The notes beneath the pieces were generated by a model. The model saw nothing but the letters and a program-made list of their open reading frames with translations. It was not told where the DNA came from and made no database searches. This document shows, one piece after another, positions 26,996 to 35,345 of a stretch of 64,000 nt of DNA. This DNA comes from Gemmatimonadota bacterium (GTDB taxonomy: Bacteria; Latescibacterota; UBA2968; GCA-2709665): NCBI GenBank assembly GCA_028877215.1, contig JAPPFJ010000018.1, positions 1-64,000 on the forward strand. The letters are read 5' to 3'. The stretch's first letter is position 1. Each line of letters opens with the position of its first letter. Both the position numbers and the translations under genes were made by a program.

Positions 26996-28234
26996 TCAGT
27001 GACCCACCGACGCCGCGCCCTTTTCGCCGACCAGGTCGAATTCCTCGAACCTGGACAGCCTGAACGGGTGAATCAACTCAGGCGTGCGGTCGCCGGCGAT
27101 CAGTTCCGCCATCGTCCGCCCGCAGATGGGGGACGCTTTGAAGCCGTACGTACCCCAGCCCACGTCCACAAGAAAACCGCGCACGGGCGTAAAGCCCATG
27201 ATCGGACTGTAGTCAGGCGTCATATCGCAAAGCCCCGCCCACTGACGCAGGACCCGCACCTTGCTCAGAAACGGAAACAGCTCGAGCATGTGTCCGGCAA
27301 TGCTTTCCATAAACGCCAGCGAAGAATCCATCGAATAGGACGTATAGGGGTCCACGCTTGCGCCCATCACGAGTTCGCCGCGGTCCGACTGGCTCACGTA
27401 CACGTGCAGACTGCCCGACACGATAACGACGTCGAGAAACGGCTTCAGAGGTTCGGTGACGCACGCCTGCAGGGGAAAGGTGGTCAAGGGCAGGCGTACG
27501 CCCGCCATATCGGCGATGGTCGACCCCCACCCCGCCGTCGCGTTCAACACCGTGCCGGTTTTGATGTAACCCCCGGTCGTCTCCACGCCCGCGACGCTCT
27601 GGCCGCGCACGTCGATCCCGGTCACCGCGGTCTGCTGGTGAATGTGCACGCCGCGCCGGTCGGCCTGGTGCGCATAGCCCCACACGACGGCGTCGTGCCG
27701 GACGATGCCTCCGGGAGGATGGTACAGTGCGGCCAGAATCGGGTAGCGGGGATGGTCGCTGACGTCGATGCCCGGGCAGAGTCTCTCGATTTCGGCGGGC
27801 CATATCAATTCCGACACCACACCCTGCAGCTTGTTCACCTCCGCCCGCCTGCGCATGGTGCGCACGGCCCCGTCGGTATGCGCCAGCGTGAGGTGCCCGC
27901 GCTGGCTGAACATGACGTTGAAATCCAGCTCCGTCGCCATCTGCTCGTAAAGCCGCACGCTTTCGTCGTAGAAGCGCACCCCTTCCGGTGTCAGATAGTT
28001 GCTGCGGATGATGGCGGTGTTCCGGCCGCTTCCGCCGGAACCAATATACCCTCTTTCGATAATGGCAACATTCGTAATGCCGTGTTCGGCCGCCAGATAG
28101 TAGGCGCAGGCCAGACCATGTGCGCCTCCGCCCACAATCACCACGTCGTAACGGTCCCTGACGGGATGGGACCGCCACATCCTGGGCAACAACCCGTTAC
28201 CATTGAGCGCCTGTCGGATCAGCTTGAACGACAC
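26996..28234 (-). CDS. mgdA: N-methylglutamate dehydrogenase subunit A (sarcosine oxidase beta-like)
   Basis: A 412-residue DAO-type flavoprotein. YDVVIVGGGAHGLACAYYLA (about 26-45) is the FAD dinucleotide fold, followed by IIERGYIGSGGSGRNTAIIRSNY. PGGIVRHDAVVWGYA contains the His that carries covalent FMN in sarcosine oxidase beta. DVGWGTYGFKASPICGRTMAELI is the family C-terminal flavin contact. It would oxidise N-methylglutamate and pass electrons on. I use the GTG at 28234 with AAGGGG upstream; a GTG at 28312 would overlap mgsC and add residues absent from relatives. Confidence 0.85.
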   Translation of the reverse strand: MSFKLIRQALNGNGLLPRMWRSHPVRDRYDVVIVGGGAHGLACAYYLAAEHGITNVAIIERGYIGSGGSGRNTAIIRSNYLTPEGVRFYDESVRLYEQMATELDFNVMFSQRGHLTLAHTDGAVRTMRRRAEVNKLQGVVSELIWPAEIERLCPGIDVSDHPRYPILAALYHPPGGIVRHDAVVWGYAHQADRRGVHIHQQTAVTGIDVRGQSVAGVETTGGYIKTGTVLNATAGWGSTIADMAGVRLPLTTFPLQACVTEPLKPFLDVVIVSGSLHVYVSQSDRGELVMGASVDPYTSYSMDSSLAFMESIAGHMLELFPFLSKVRVLRQWAGLCDMTPDYSPIMGFTPVRGFLVDVGWGTYGFKASPICGRTMAELIAGDRTPELIHPFRLSRFEEFDLVGEKGAASVGH

Positions 28235-28280
28235 GGAATTGCCCCTTAAAAACCCGGCCAGGCCACGGACGACGGGGGCA

Positions 28281-29627
28281 TTAACTCCATCCAGGCCCGC
28301 CCCCCACGACACGGTTCGTCCCCACCAGCGGTAGATCGCAGATCATGGACGCCTCCGATGTCAGTGCGCGCATGTCTTCAGGCTCCAGATCGTGCACATC
28401 CGCCTTTCCGCATGCGCGCGCAAGAATCTGGATTTCGGACGTCATGGCCTGAAGCAGGTTGGCCACCCGCTCTGCCGCTTCATCCACGTTAAGGCGGGAC
28501 ATCAGTTCGGGGTCCTGCGTGGTGATGCCCACCGGACATCGACCGGTATGGCAGTGATGGCAATGATAGGGTTCCGCGCCCAGCGCCCGGTAGTCGTCAA
28601 TGAAAACGGGTCGGTTGCAATTCAACGCCATCAACGCCGCCGTGCCGATATAGACGGCATCGGCGCCCAGCGCCATGGCCTTGGCGGCGTCGACGCCGTT
28701 CCGGATACCGCCCGCGATGATCAGCTGCACCCTTCCGTACATGCCGATGTCTTCAAGCGCCGCACGCGCTTCGCACACCGCCGCCAGCGTGGGAATCCCC
28801 GTATGCTCCTGGCAGATTTCCGCGGACGCCCCGGTTCCGCCTTCCATGCCGTCGACCACAACCACGTCGGCACCCGCCTTGGCCGCCAGGCGAACGTCGT
28901 CGAATACGCGCGTGGCGCCCATCTTGACGAAAATCGGAACCTGCCAGTCCGTGGCCTCGCGCAACTCTTCGATCTTGATGATCATATCGTCCGGACCCAG
29001 GAAATCCGGGTGCCGCGCCGGACTCCGCTGGTCGACGCCGATGGGCAGGTCCCGCTGCGACGCCACGTCGCCCAACACCTTGGCGCCCAGAAGCAGCCCG
29101 CCCGTGCCAGGCTTCGCCCCCTGTCCGATCGTGAGTTCGATGCCGTCGGCGACCCGCAGGTCGTGCACGTTGATTCCGTACCTAGAGGGCAGGACCTCGT
29201 AGACCAGCGCCTTGCTTTCTTCCCGCTCGGCCTTCAACATCCCTCCGTCGCCGGTCGTATTCGAGGATCCGACCATATTGGCGCCCCGTGCGAGCGCCAC
29301 CTTGGCGTTGTAGGACAGGGCGCCCCAACTCATGCCGGTAATCATGATGGGCGTATCCAGCACGATTGGCTTTTCGGCAAAGCGATCGCCTAGAACCGTC
29401 TGAGCCGAGCAGCGTTCCCTGTATCCTTCCAGCGGAATGCGCGTGAGCGTACAGGGAATGAAGGTCAGGTCGTCGAACGTCGGCCACCGCCGTTCGCGCA
29501 GCGTGCCGAAACCGCGTATCCGGTACCGCCCCAGTTCCGCCTTGACCTGGATGTCCTCGATGACGGCGGGTGTAAACGTGCCGCTTGCTTCCGGCGGACG
29601 ATGACGCCCGTTATATTCTTCGTTCAT
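28281..29627 (-). CDS. mgsC: N-methylglutamate synthase subunit C (glutamate synthase FMN/Fe-S domain)
   Basis: A 448-residue FMN-barrel protein equivalent to the central domain of glutamate synthase. TPIMITGMSWGALSYNAKVALARGANMVGSSNTTGDGGM is split across residues about 92-130. IGQGAKPGTGGLLLG, VKMGATRVFDDVRLAAKAGADVVVVDG and IIAGGIRNGVDAAKAMALGADAVYIGTA complete the phosphate-binding barrel. HCHHCHTGRCPVGITTQDPE near residue 365 carries the Cys residues of the iron-sulfur cluster. It would make N-methylglutamate by reductive transfer. A single copy serves two mgsAB pairs. It is parted from mgsB by two repeat elements (29633-29895). Confidence 0.87.
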   Translation of the reverse strand: MNEEYNGRHRPPEASGTFTPAVIEDIQVKAELGRYRIRGFGTLRERRWPTFDDLTFIPCTLTRIPLEGYRERCSAQTVLGDRFAEKPIVLDTPIMITGMSWGALSYNAKVALARGANMVGSSNTTGDGGMLKAEREESKALVYEVLPSRYGINVHDLRVADGIELTIGQGAKPGTGGLLLGAKVLGDVASQRDLPIGVDQRSPARHPDFLGPDDMIIKIEELREATDWQVPIFVKMGATRVFDDVRLAAKAGADVVVVDGMEGGTGASAEICQEHTGIPTLAAVCEARAALEDIGMYGRVQLIIAGGIRNGVDAAKAMALGADAVYIGTAALMALNCNRPVFIDDYRALGAEPYHCHHCHTGRCPVGITTQDPELMSRLNVDEAAERVANLLQAMTSEIQILARACGKADVHDLEPEDMRALTSEASMICDLPLVGTNRVVGGGPGWS

Positions 29628-29632
29628 AATTA

Positions 29633-29745
29633 ACCATGATTCGTAAGTTTTGGTAGACGTAAATTCGGATATGTGCTAGTGAATAAAGGCGATTAGACGG
29701 CGGATTACCAGGATACACCAGGTCAGTGGACATGTTCGGGACCTC
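29633..29745 (+). repeat. R2 dispersed element, copy 2 (inside the mgs operon)
   Basis: TTAACCATGATTCGTAAG, GACGTAAATTCGGATATGTG, AATAAAGGCGATTAGACGGC, and TACCAGGATACACCAGG appear in order, as in the copies at 16672-16815 and 36843-36985. It begins six bases outside the mgsC start codon and is oriented against the operon. Confidence 0.82.
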
Positions 29746-29769
29746 TCCCCCCGCCGCCCGACCACCGGG

Positions 29770-29895
29770 TGAGACGTAAGACGGGAGAGGGGAGAGATTT
29801 CCTGCCTTGTGAAGGTTCTTTTCGGGCCGAAGGCAGGAAGTTACGAAATATCGGGCAAGGACTTCATCTACCGTCTTCCCTCTACCCTCTACCCG
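29770..29895 (-). repeat. R1 ERIC-like foldback element, copy 3 (3' of mgsB)
   Basis: On the minus strand, about ten bases after the mgsB stop: GGTAGAGGGAAGACGGTAGA, AAGTCCTTGCCCG, CCTGCCTTCGGCCCGAA, ACCTTCACAAGGCAGG and CTCCCGTCTTACGTCTCACC. The inner arms CCTGCCTTC and GAAGGCAGG-type complement form a perfect stem, and the purine/pyrimidine ends pair outside it. Confidence 0.82.
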
Positions 29896-29905
29896 CATCC
29901 ATGCT

Positions 29906-30601
29906 TTACAGGGCCTCCCGCCACACCGCGCGTTCGTCCTTGTCGAAATTCCAGAGTTTGCGTCCGGCCACCACCTTCCTGAATGACCTGACGTCCCGGT
30001 GTCCGCCCAGGTGTTCCTGGATGGCGGCACTCAGAAAAGCAAACTCGCTCTCGCCCGGCGTCTCCACAACCGCGTCGTTGCCGAGTTCGGCGATCTCCCC
30101 GCCCACGAAACATTCGGTCTCATACATGGAATCGGCAAAGGCGTCGCCGGTATCGCCGCAGACGATAATGCGGCCCCGCTGTCCCATGAAACCGGCCATA
30201 TACCCGCAGTCTCCGCCCACGAGGATCAACCCGCCCTTCATCGCCACGCCCAGCCGGGCCGCGGCGTGACCCCGCACCACCACGGTCCCTCCGCGAATGG
30301 ACGCTGCCGTACCGTTGCCCGCGTTGCCGTGCACAATCACCTTCCCGCTCATCATCGACTCGGCCAGGCCCCAGCCCGCGCTGCCCTTTACTTCGACGTT
30401 CGCCCCGTCAATCATCCCGGCGCAATAGTATCCCACGCTGCCATGCAGCGTGAGATGTACGGGATCCAGAAGCGCCACCCCGAGATTGTGGCGCGCGCCC
30501 GGGTCCTGTACCTGCACGTCGCCTTCCCCCGCGGCGACGTACGCCCTGATCTCGCGGTTGATTTCCCGCGTGGATTTTCCGTTGCAGGTCAGTTGCGCCA
30601 T
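29906..30601 (-). CDS. mgsB: N-methylglutamate synthase subunit B (GltB domain 3 / GXGXG), first copy
   Basis: A 231-residue GXGXG beta-helix protein. The helix rungs are GDVQVQDPGARHNLGVALL, GSAGWGLAESMMSGKVIVHG, GTVVVRGHAAARLGVAMKGG and SMYETECFVGGEIAELGND, with the family ending VAGRKLWNFDKDER. This domain shapes the ammonia or methylamine channel in glutamate synthase-type complexes. It overlaps the mgsA stop by 13 bp, so translation is coupled. It ends just before an R1 repeat. It lacks the 50-residue N-terminal extension of the second copy. Confidence 0.83.
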   Translation of the reverse strand: MAQLTCNGKSTREINREIRAYVAAGEGDVQVQDPGARHNLGVALLDPVHLTLHGSVGYYCAGMIDGANVEVKGSAGWGLAESMMSGKVIVHGNAGNGTAASIRGGTVVVRGHAAARLGVAMKGGLILVGGDCGYMAGFMGQRGRIIVCGDTGDAFADSMYETECFVGGEIAELGNDAVVETPGESEFAFLSAAIQEHLGGHRDVRSFRKVVAGRKLWNFDKDERAVWREAL

Positions 30602-31494
30602 AGTCGCATGTCCCTCGCACGGGCTTCTACGACGTCGTAGTTTCCATCCAGGGCCGTACGGAAAGCGATCTCTTCCGTAGCCACCGCGGCGAAGTCGTCC
30701 GTTTCCGCAAATAGCAACGGTTTGAAGGAATACGGATCCCGGACGAAACCCACGGCGTGCGGCGTGGCCACCAGATAGCTGAAAGAACCGTCCAGATCCA
30801 CCAGGGAAGCGGCCATCGCCGCCTCGAGGTCCTTTCCGTCCGCAAGCTGCCGGCGGAGATACATTCCGATGATTTCGGAGTCGTTCTCGGTGTAGAACCG
30901 GGCGCCTTCCTGCTCGTATATTCGACGCAGCTTGTGATAGTTCGTGATGTGCCCGTTGTGAACGATTGCCAGGTCCGGATGACCGTGGGCCCAGAACGGC
31001 TGGGAGTGGCTCAGGTCGATCCGCGACTCCGTGGACAGACGGGTATGGCCGATGCCGTGCGTCCCTTCGAAGCCGGAAATCCCGTATGATCTGTCCAGGT
31101 TGCGGGGGGACCCCACCTGCTTTACGATTTCCAGCCGGCGTCCCATACTCACCACCTCCACCCCTTCGCCCGCGTCCTCGATTGCCAGCTCCAGCTCGCC
31201 CGCATCGCCTCCATAAGCGAGAGCCAGCCTCAGGTACTCCTCAGTGCGCGCCCAACCGCCCACGGCGCCGAATGCCTCCGCCCGCGCCACGACCCTCCGC
31301 GCTGTTGCCTCGTAGTCCGCATGTTCCCCGAGGCTCACACGCAGGACCATTCGTCCGTTTTGACCTTCACCATACAGCGCCACGCCTGCCGAATCCGGAC
31401 CGCGGCAATCCAGGGCGCCCAGCATCTTCAGAATGGTCCGCCCAAGCCCGCCGGTATCCTCCTGCCGGTTCCAGAACCCCACGATTCCACACAT
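30589..31494 (-). CDS. mgsA: N-methylglutamate synthase subunit A (class II glutamine amidotransferase), first copy
   Basis: A 301-residue Ntn amidotransferase with the catalytic Cys2 (MCGIVGFWNR), DCRGPDSAGVALYG, GHTRLSTESRIDLSHSQPFW, IVHNGHITNYHKL and TENDSEIIGMYL. The C-terminus RLWRN matches the second copy. It heads the pathway operon and begins about 22 bp downstream of the T-run of a terminator that ends the preceding anSME transcript. Its own promoter therefore must lie within or just after that hairpin region, or read-through is used. Within the N-methylglutamate pathway it would act on gamma-glutamylmethylamide. Confidence 0.84.
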   Translation of the reverse strand: MCGIVGFWNRQEDTGGLGRTILKMLGALDCRGPDSAGVALYGEGQNGRMVLRVSLGEHADYEATARRVVARAEAFGAVGGWARTEEYLRLALAYGGDAGELELAIEDAGEGVEVVSMGRRLEIVKQVGSPRNLDRSYGISGFEGTHGIGHTRLSTESRIDLSHSQPFWAHGHPDLAIVHNGHITNYHKLRRIYEQEGARFYTENDSEIIGMYLRRQLADGKDLEAAMAASLVDLDGSFSYLVATPHAVGFVRDPYSFKPLLFAETDDFAAVATEEIAFRTALDGNYDVVEARARDMRLWRN

Positions 31495-31516
31495 CGCTCA
31501 TTCTCCGGAATTACAC

Positions 31517-31553
31517 AAAAAAACCCGTACCAGCTTCGGTGAAGCGGGTACGG
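31517..31553 (-). terminator. Rho-independent terminator after the anSME gene
   Basis: On the minus strand CCGTACCCGCTTC, loop ACC, GAAGCTGGTACGGG (one mismatch), then seven T. The stem is about 13 bp and GC-rich. It lies about 70 bp after the anSME stop and 23 bp before the mgsA start, so it separates the maturase gene from the mgs/mgd operon. Confidence 0.92.
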
Positions 31554-31599
31554 ATGATCGCACCGCACAGGACAAAAGTCAAGCCAAAAAGATCAGTAG

Positions 31600-31615
31600 C
31601 CCGTCCCGGAAATAT
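31600..31615 (-). repeat. R4 repeat fragment 3' of the anSME gene
   Basis: ATATTTCCGGGACGGG on the minus strand is identical over 16 bp to 22747-22762 of the full R4 element, with similar flanking bases on one side. It lies nine bases after the anSME stop codon. Confidence 0.5.
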
Positions 31616-31623
31616 ACCGCCAC

Positions 31624-33003
31624 TTATCTGCCGCCCGCAATCTGACTCGCCGCCCCGCAACACCGCTTGAACTTCCTGCCGCTGCCGCACGGACACGGTT
31701 CGTTCCGTCCCGTACTTCGGGCACGGAACGCCGCCCTTTCGGACTCCCGGGCGCGCACCCATCCCATCACGTTCGCGGCCGGCCTCCCCGCGGCAAGCTC
31801 CTTCGACATCATCTTCATGTAGGGGTCCACGTGGCCGAAGAACATCTTGTACCCCCTGCAGAGATAGTTCAGCCCCGCCTCCCCGTCCGGCGCGTGAATG
31901 AACCTCTGCTTGGGGCAACCGCCGTTGCATGCGAACCGGTAGTCGCAGGCCCTGCAATATTCTGGCAGGGTATCACGTTTGTCGGACCCGAATTTCTCCT
32001 GCAGGGGGCTGGCAACCATCTCCCGGATGCTCTTTTCCCGGACGTTGCCAAGGTTGTACGTCGGATAGACGAAATGGTCGCAGGAATACAAATCACCGTT
32101 GTGTTCAATGATCAGCGCCCTGCCGCACTTTTCCGCGAATATGCAGAGGCTGGCGTCCTGGCCCATCCAGCTTCCCAGCGCGATATCGAACATCTGGACG
32201 AAATAGCGGCCTACGTCCTTCCGGACCCATTCGTCGAAGACCTTGCAGAGGAACCGGCCGTATTGGGCCGAACCCACCGACCACTTCGAGACCCGGGCCC
32301 GCCCTTCGAACTCCGGCGCGACAAGCTGCAGCAGATCTTCACCCGGCGCGTCCGCGATCCGCTCGACGATCGGGATAAACTGCATGTAACGGCTCCCGAT
32401 GGACTTGAGAAAGCGATAGACTTCCACCGGGTAATCCGCGTTGTGGGCCTGCAGCACCGTAAGGGTATTGTATTCAACCCGGTGTTTCTTCAGGACTTCC
32501 AGGCCTTCCATCACGCGGTCGAACGTGGGCTTTCCCCCTTTGTCAACGCGATACCGGTCGTGCATTTCTCGCGGCCCGTCCACGGACAGCCCCACGAGAA
32601 ACCGGTGTTCCGCCAGGAATTCGCCCCACTCGTCATCGAGCAGAATACCGTTGGTCTGAAATGCGTTTGTGACGGTCTTGCCGTTGGCATACCGGGATTG
32701 AAGGGCCACGGCCTTGCGATAAAAGTCGACCCCCATCAGCGTGGGTTCTCCACCCTGCCACGCGAAGTGCGCCTCCGGGACGTCCTGCGCTTCGATATAG
32801 TGCCGTACGTAGAGTTCCAGCGTCTCATCGTCCATCCGCCAGTTCCCGCCGGCATCGGGGTACAGCTTTTCCTTCTCCAGGTAGAAGCAGTACTTGCAAT
32901 CAATATTGCAGACCGCGCCGGATGGCTTGGCCATCACGTGGCAGGCCTCCGGCCGTTCAACGGTCGCTTCGTCCGTCACCACATGTGCAGTCAGAGTATC
33001 CAT
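31624..33003 (-). CDS. Radical SAM/SPASM protein, anaerobic sulfatase-maturating enzyme (anSME) type, with SEC-C tail
   Basis: A 459-residue radical SAM enzyme. CNIDCKYCFYL (about 32-42) is the C-x3-C-x2-C cluster motif. FAWQGGEPTLMG, FQTNGILLDDEW, LSVDGPREMHDRYR and the SPASM cysteines (CIFAEKCG, CDHFVYPTYNLGN, CRACDYRFACNGGCPKQRF) are all present, matching anSME proteins that make formylglycine in sulfatases. The end NEPCPCGSGRKFKRCCG is a SEC-C zinc motif, an uncommon C-terminal addition. No sulfatase is encoded in the window, so its target is elsewhere. It ends in a strong terminator. Confidence 0.9.
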   Translation of the reverse strand: MDTLTAHVVTDEATVERPEACHVMAKPSGAVCNIDCKYCFYLEKEKLYPDAGGNWRMDDETLELYVRHYIEAQDVPEAHFAWQGGEPTLMGVDFYRKAVALQSRYANGKTVTNAFQTNGILLDDEWGEFLAEHRFLVGLSVDGPREMHDRYRVDKGGKPTFDRVMEGLEVLKKHRVEYNTLTVLQAHNADYPVEVYRFLKSIGSRYMQFIPIVERIADAPGEDLLQLVAPEFEGRARVSKWSVGSAQYGRFLCKVFDEWVRKDVGRYFVQMFDIALGSWMGQDASLCIFAEKCGRALIIEHNGDLYSCDHFVYPTYNLGNVREKSIREMVASPLQEKFGSDKRDTLPEYCRACDYRFACNGGCPKQRFIHAPDGEAGLNYLCRGYKMFFGHVDPYMKMMSKELAAGRPAANVMGWVRARESERAAFRARSTGRNEPCPCGSGRKFKRCCGAASQIAGGR

Positions 33004-33041
33004 ATCCGCTGTGTAATCAACCGGTTAAAGGCAACCTGCCG

Positions 33042-33890
33042 CTACTCCGTCTGCAACGCGGCGGGATCGAACGTGCGGACGTGCGCGTCGCCGCCTTCCA
33101 CCGTACCCTTCCACGCGTACGGGTCGTCTCCCGCCACCATCATGATACCGCGGTAGTCGGCAAGCGCCATCCTGCCGTCTTCGGGCGGGCGATGCCAGGG
33201 CAACAGCGAGTAGGCATTCATATAGTGGTTCACCAGCACCCGGCGAAAGCGGTCCGACCGGTTCTTGCGGGACCGGTGCAACAGGTAGCCGTTGAAGAAG
33301 ACGACGGCGCCGGCGGGACACGCCACCGGAATCTCCTTGCGGTCGTCGAAGCCATAGGACTCCCGGGCGGAATCGAACTCCTCGGGCCGTCCGTGCAAAC
33401 GCTGAGGATACAGATAGCCGTTCCGGTGGGAGCCCGGAAGGACCCACATGCACCCGTTCTCCACCGTCACGTCATCCAGGGCGTACCACGCGCCGGTAAG
33501 GCTGCGGTCCCGAGTGGGAATGTACACTTCGTCCTGGTGCCAGGCCTGTCCGGGAAACCTGGGCGGTTTGATGAACAGCATGGACTGCATGCACTTGACG
33601 TCCGGCGCCACCAGACGGGCGAGCGCCCGGGAGACCGCGGGGTGCGCGAGGTATTCCCGCATGACCGGACTGATGTGGTGTGGCTGGTGAATGCACAGAT
33701 ACCGGGAAAGCGCCGCGGTATCGGATTCCGCGTTCGGTACGGGATGCAAGTTCTCGCTCTTGTATTCTCCGCGACAGAGCTTTACCGCATCCGAACGAAT
33801 GGCCTCAACGTCTTCATCGCTCAACAGCCCTTCGACAACCAGAAAGCCCTGTTCCTGGTAGGACTCGATCTGCGCTTGCGACAGTTCCAC
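33042..33890 (-). CDS. Phytanoyl-CoA dioxygenase (PhyH) family protein
   Basis: A 282-residue Fe(II)/2-oxoglutarate oxygenase. WHQDEVYIP supplies His118 and Asp120, and NGYLLHRSRKNRSDRFRR supplies distal His205 and Arg. LSQAQIESYQEQGFLVVEGLL opens the protein. Of two possible starts I prefer the GTG at 33890, with GAGGA six bases upstream, over a TTG at 33920. It lies upstream of the anSME gene by 38 bp on the same strand, so the two may share a transcript. Confidence 0.9.
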   Translation of the reverse strand: MELSQAQIESYQEQGFLVVEGLLSDEDVEAIRSDAVKLCRGEYKSENLHPVPNAESDTAALSRYLCIHQPHHISPVMREYLAHPAVSRALARLVAPDVKCMQSMLFIKPPRFPGQAWHQDEVYIPTRDRSLTGAWYALDDVTVENGCMWVLPGSHRNGYLYPQRLHGRPEEFDSARESYGFDDRKEIPVACPAGAVVFFNGYLLHRSRKNRSDRFRRVLVNHYMNAYSLLPWHRPPEDGRMALADYRGIMMVAGDDPYAWKGTVEGGDAHVRTFDPAALQTE

Positions 33891-34033
33891 GGCGGATCCT
33901 CGCGCGTACAAAGTTCTCAATTGACCTAACTTACTGAAAAATAAACGCGGCCGGCCCGATTGTCAACGCAGGACACCACCGACCCGGGTCGAACGAAATC
34001 GTCCCGGGCATTTTGTGCCGGGCACCCGGGTCT

Positions 34034-35173
34034 CTAACCGGACTTCGCCTGGAATCTCACCCGGTCGTACAACGTCTCCAGCCGCACGGCCTGTTTCCGC
34101 ATATCGTGGGCGTCTTCAACGTGCGCCCTTCCCGCCGTGCCCATTTCCTCCCGTAACCGGCTGGACCGCAGCAGTGCATCCAGGCCCCCGGCCAGCCCGT
34201 CCACGTCCCGCTCCGGGAACAATAGCGCGCACTCAGAGTCGGGCGCCACTGTGGGAATGTCCGCGTGCAGGGAGGACACGATCGCCAGCCCCGAAGCCAT
34301 GGCCTCGATCAACGCCACTGGCGCGCCGCCTTCGGTATCGCCGTCAGCGGCGGTCACGCTCGGATACAACAACACCGAAGCCCTGCCGAGTTCCTCCAGG
34401 CACTTCTCGTGAGGCAACACGCCCAGCAGTTCCACGCGTTCTTCGATGCCGAGCCGCTGAATCTCTCTTTCCACTTCCGCACGCAGTTCTCCATCGCCGA
34501 TAATGCGTACCTTCATGCCCGGATAAGACCCCAGAATCCTGCGGCAGGCCCTCAGACCGTACACGTGTCCTTTTTTTTCACGAAAATTGGCATACATCAA
34601 TACCACGGCTTCCTGCCTGCCCTCGGGCGGCGCCTTGCGAATCCTTTCGAGATCGACGCCCAGCCGATGAACCTGCACTTTCTCGTAAGGACAGCCGATG
34701 GAGACGAGCGACTCGCCCATTCGCGGACCTTCGACCAGAAAGAGCTCCCCTTCGCGGAACAGCCGCTGAAACCGGCGTCGCCACAACCGCTTCCGGGGAA
34801 GTGCGGAAGCATCCATCCCGTAGAACGTCGTGACCATCGGGACCCCGGCACCGCGGCGCGCCGCCAGACAGAAGTATCCCTCCTGTCCGAAATGGGCGTG
34901 GATGACCGCGGCGAGTTCCTCTTGAAGAATTCCCACGTAACCGGCGTACGTTCCCCGGATTTTCCGGATCACCCGGTTGACGGACCGGCGCAGCGGGGGC
35001 AGGTCTTCGCTGGAATAGAGGGTCTCAACCGGAAATACGCGCTCATTTTGCCGCGCCTGCGTCAACACAACCGGCCGATATCGACTCAAGCCCCGTATCT
35101 GGTCGTAACACCAGACCATGGTCAGGGTCAGAAACGGATTTGCGCAGTGCGCCACGGTCGGCTTTTCCGACAT
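34034..35173 (-). CDS. Glycosyltransferase family 4 (GT4) protein
   Basis: A 379-residue GT-B glycosyltransferase. The acceptor half has HAHFGQEGYFCLAARRGAGVP and TTFYGMDASALPRKR. The donor half has LMYANFREKKGHVYGLRACR, RIIGDGELRAEVE, LLGVLPHEKCLEEL, and the E-x7-E region EGGAPVALIEAMASGLAIVSS. The ATG has GAGGGG upstream. It is divergent from the rhamnulokinase gene across a 172-bp intergenic region that holds a clear plus-strand promoter. The sugar substrate cannot be inferred. No other cell-surface glycan gene is adjacent. Confidence 0.9.
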   Translation of the reverse strand: MSEKPTVAHCANPFLTLTMVWCYDQIRGLSRYRPVVLTQARQNERVFPVETLYSSEDLPPLRRSVNRVIRKIRGTYAGYVGILQEELAAVIHAHFGQEGYFCLAARRGAGVPMVTTFYGMDASALPRKRLWRRRFQRLFREGELFLVEGPRMGESLVSIGCPYEKVQVHRLGVDLERIRKAPPEGRQEAVVLMYANFREKKGHVYGLRACRRILGSYPGMKVRIIGDGELRAEVEREIQRLGIEERVELLGVLPHEKCLEELGRASVLLYPSVTAADGDTEGGAPVALIEAMASGLAIVSSLHADIPTVAPDSECALLFPERDVDGLAGGLDALLRSSRLREEMGTAGRAHVEDAHDMRKQAVRLETLYDRVRFQAKSG

Positions 35174-35262
35174 TCACTACCCCTCACTATCGGAACAACA
35201 TTACATCGCGCACGACTCTTGTGGAATGTCCGGCGGCCCGTGTCCCCGCGGAGACGAAATAC

Positions 35263-35291
35263 TTGACACCCCGCGCGGCATCGCATAATAT
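35263..35291 (+). promoter_or_regulatory. Sigma70-type promoter of the rhamnulokinase gene
   Basis: TTGACA at 35263-35268 and TAATAT at 35286-35291 are spaced 17 bp apart. The rhamnulokinase ATG at 35346 follows 55 bp later with GGAAGGAG at 35333-35340. No operator palindrome is obvious between the boxes. Confidence 0.7.
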
Positions 35292-35345
35292 CGCAAACCG
35301 TGAGTCCCCGCACAACACGAAGCCGGTGGACCGGAAGGAGTCGCC

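Noticed and set aside
23030..28234. Ordinary heterotetrameric sarcosine oxidase operon for glycine betaine breakdown
   Set aside because: The subunits fit SoxBDAG, but adjacent mgsABC-like and GS-like genes and absence of glyA, purU or dimethylglycine genes point to N-methylglutamate dehydrogenase. Sarcosine as a side substrate remains possible.
19377..31494. Glutamate synthase genes for general ammonia assimilation
   Set aside because: The three GltB domains are on separate genes, there is no GltD subunit, and they are interleaved with mgd and gmaS genes.
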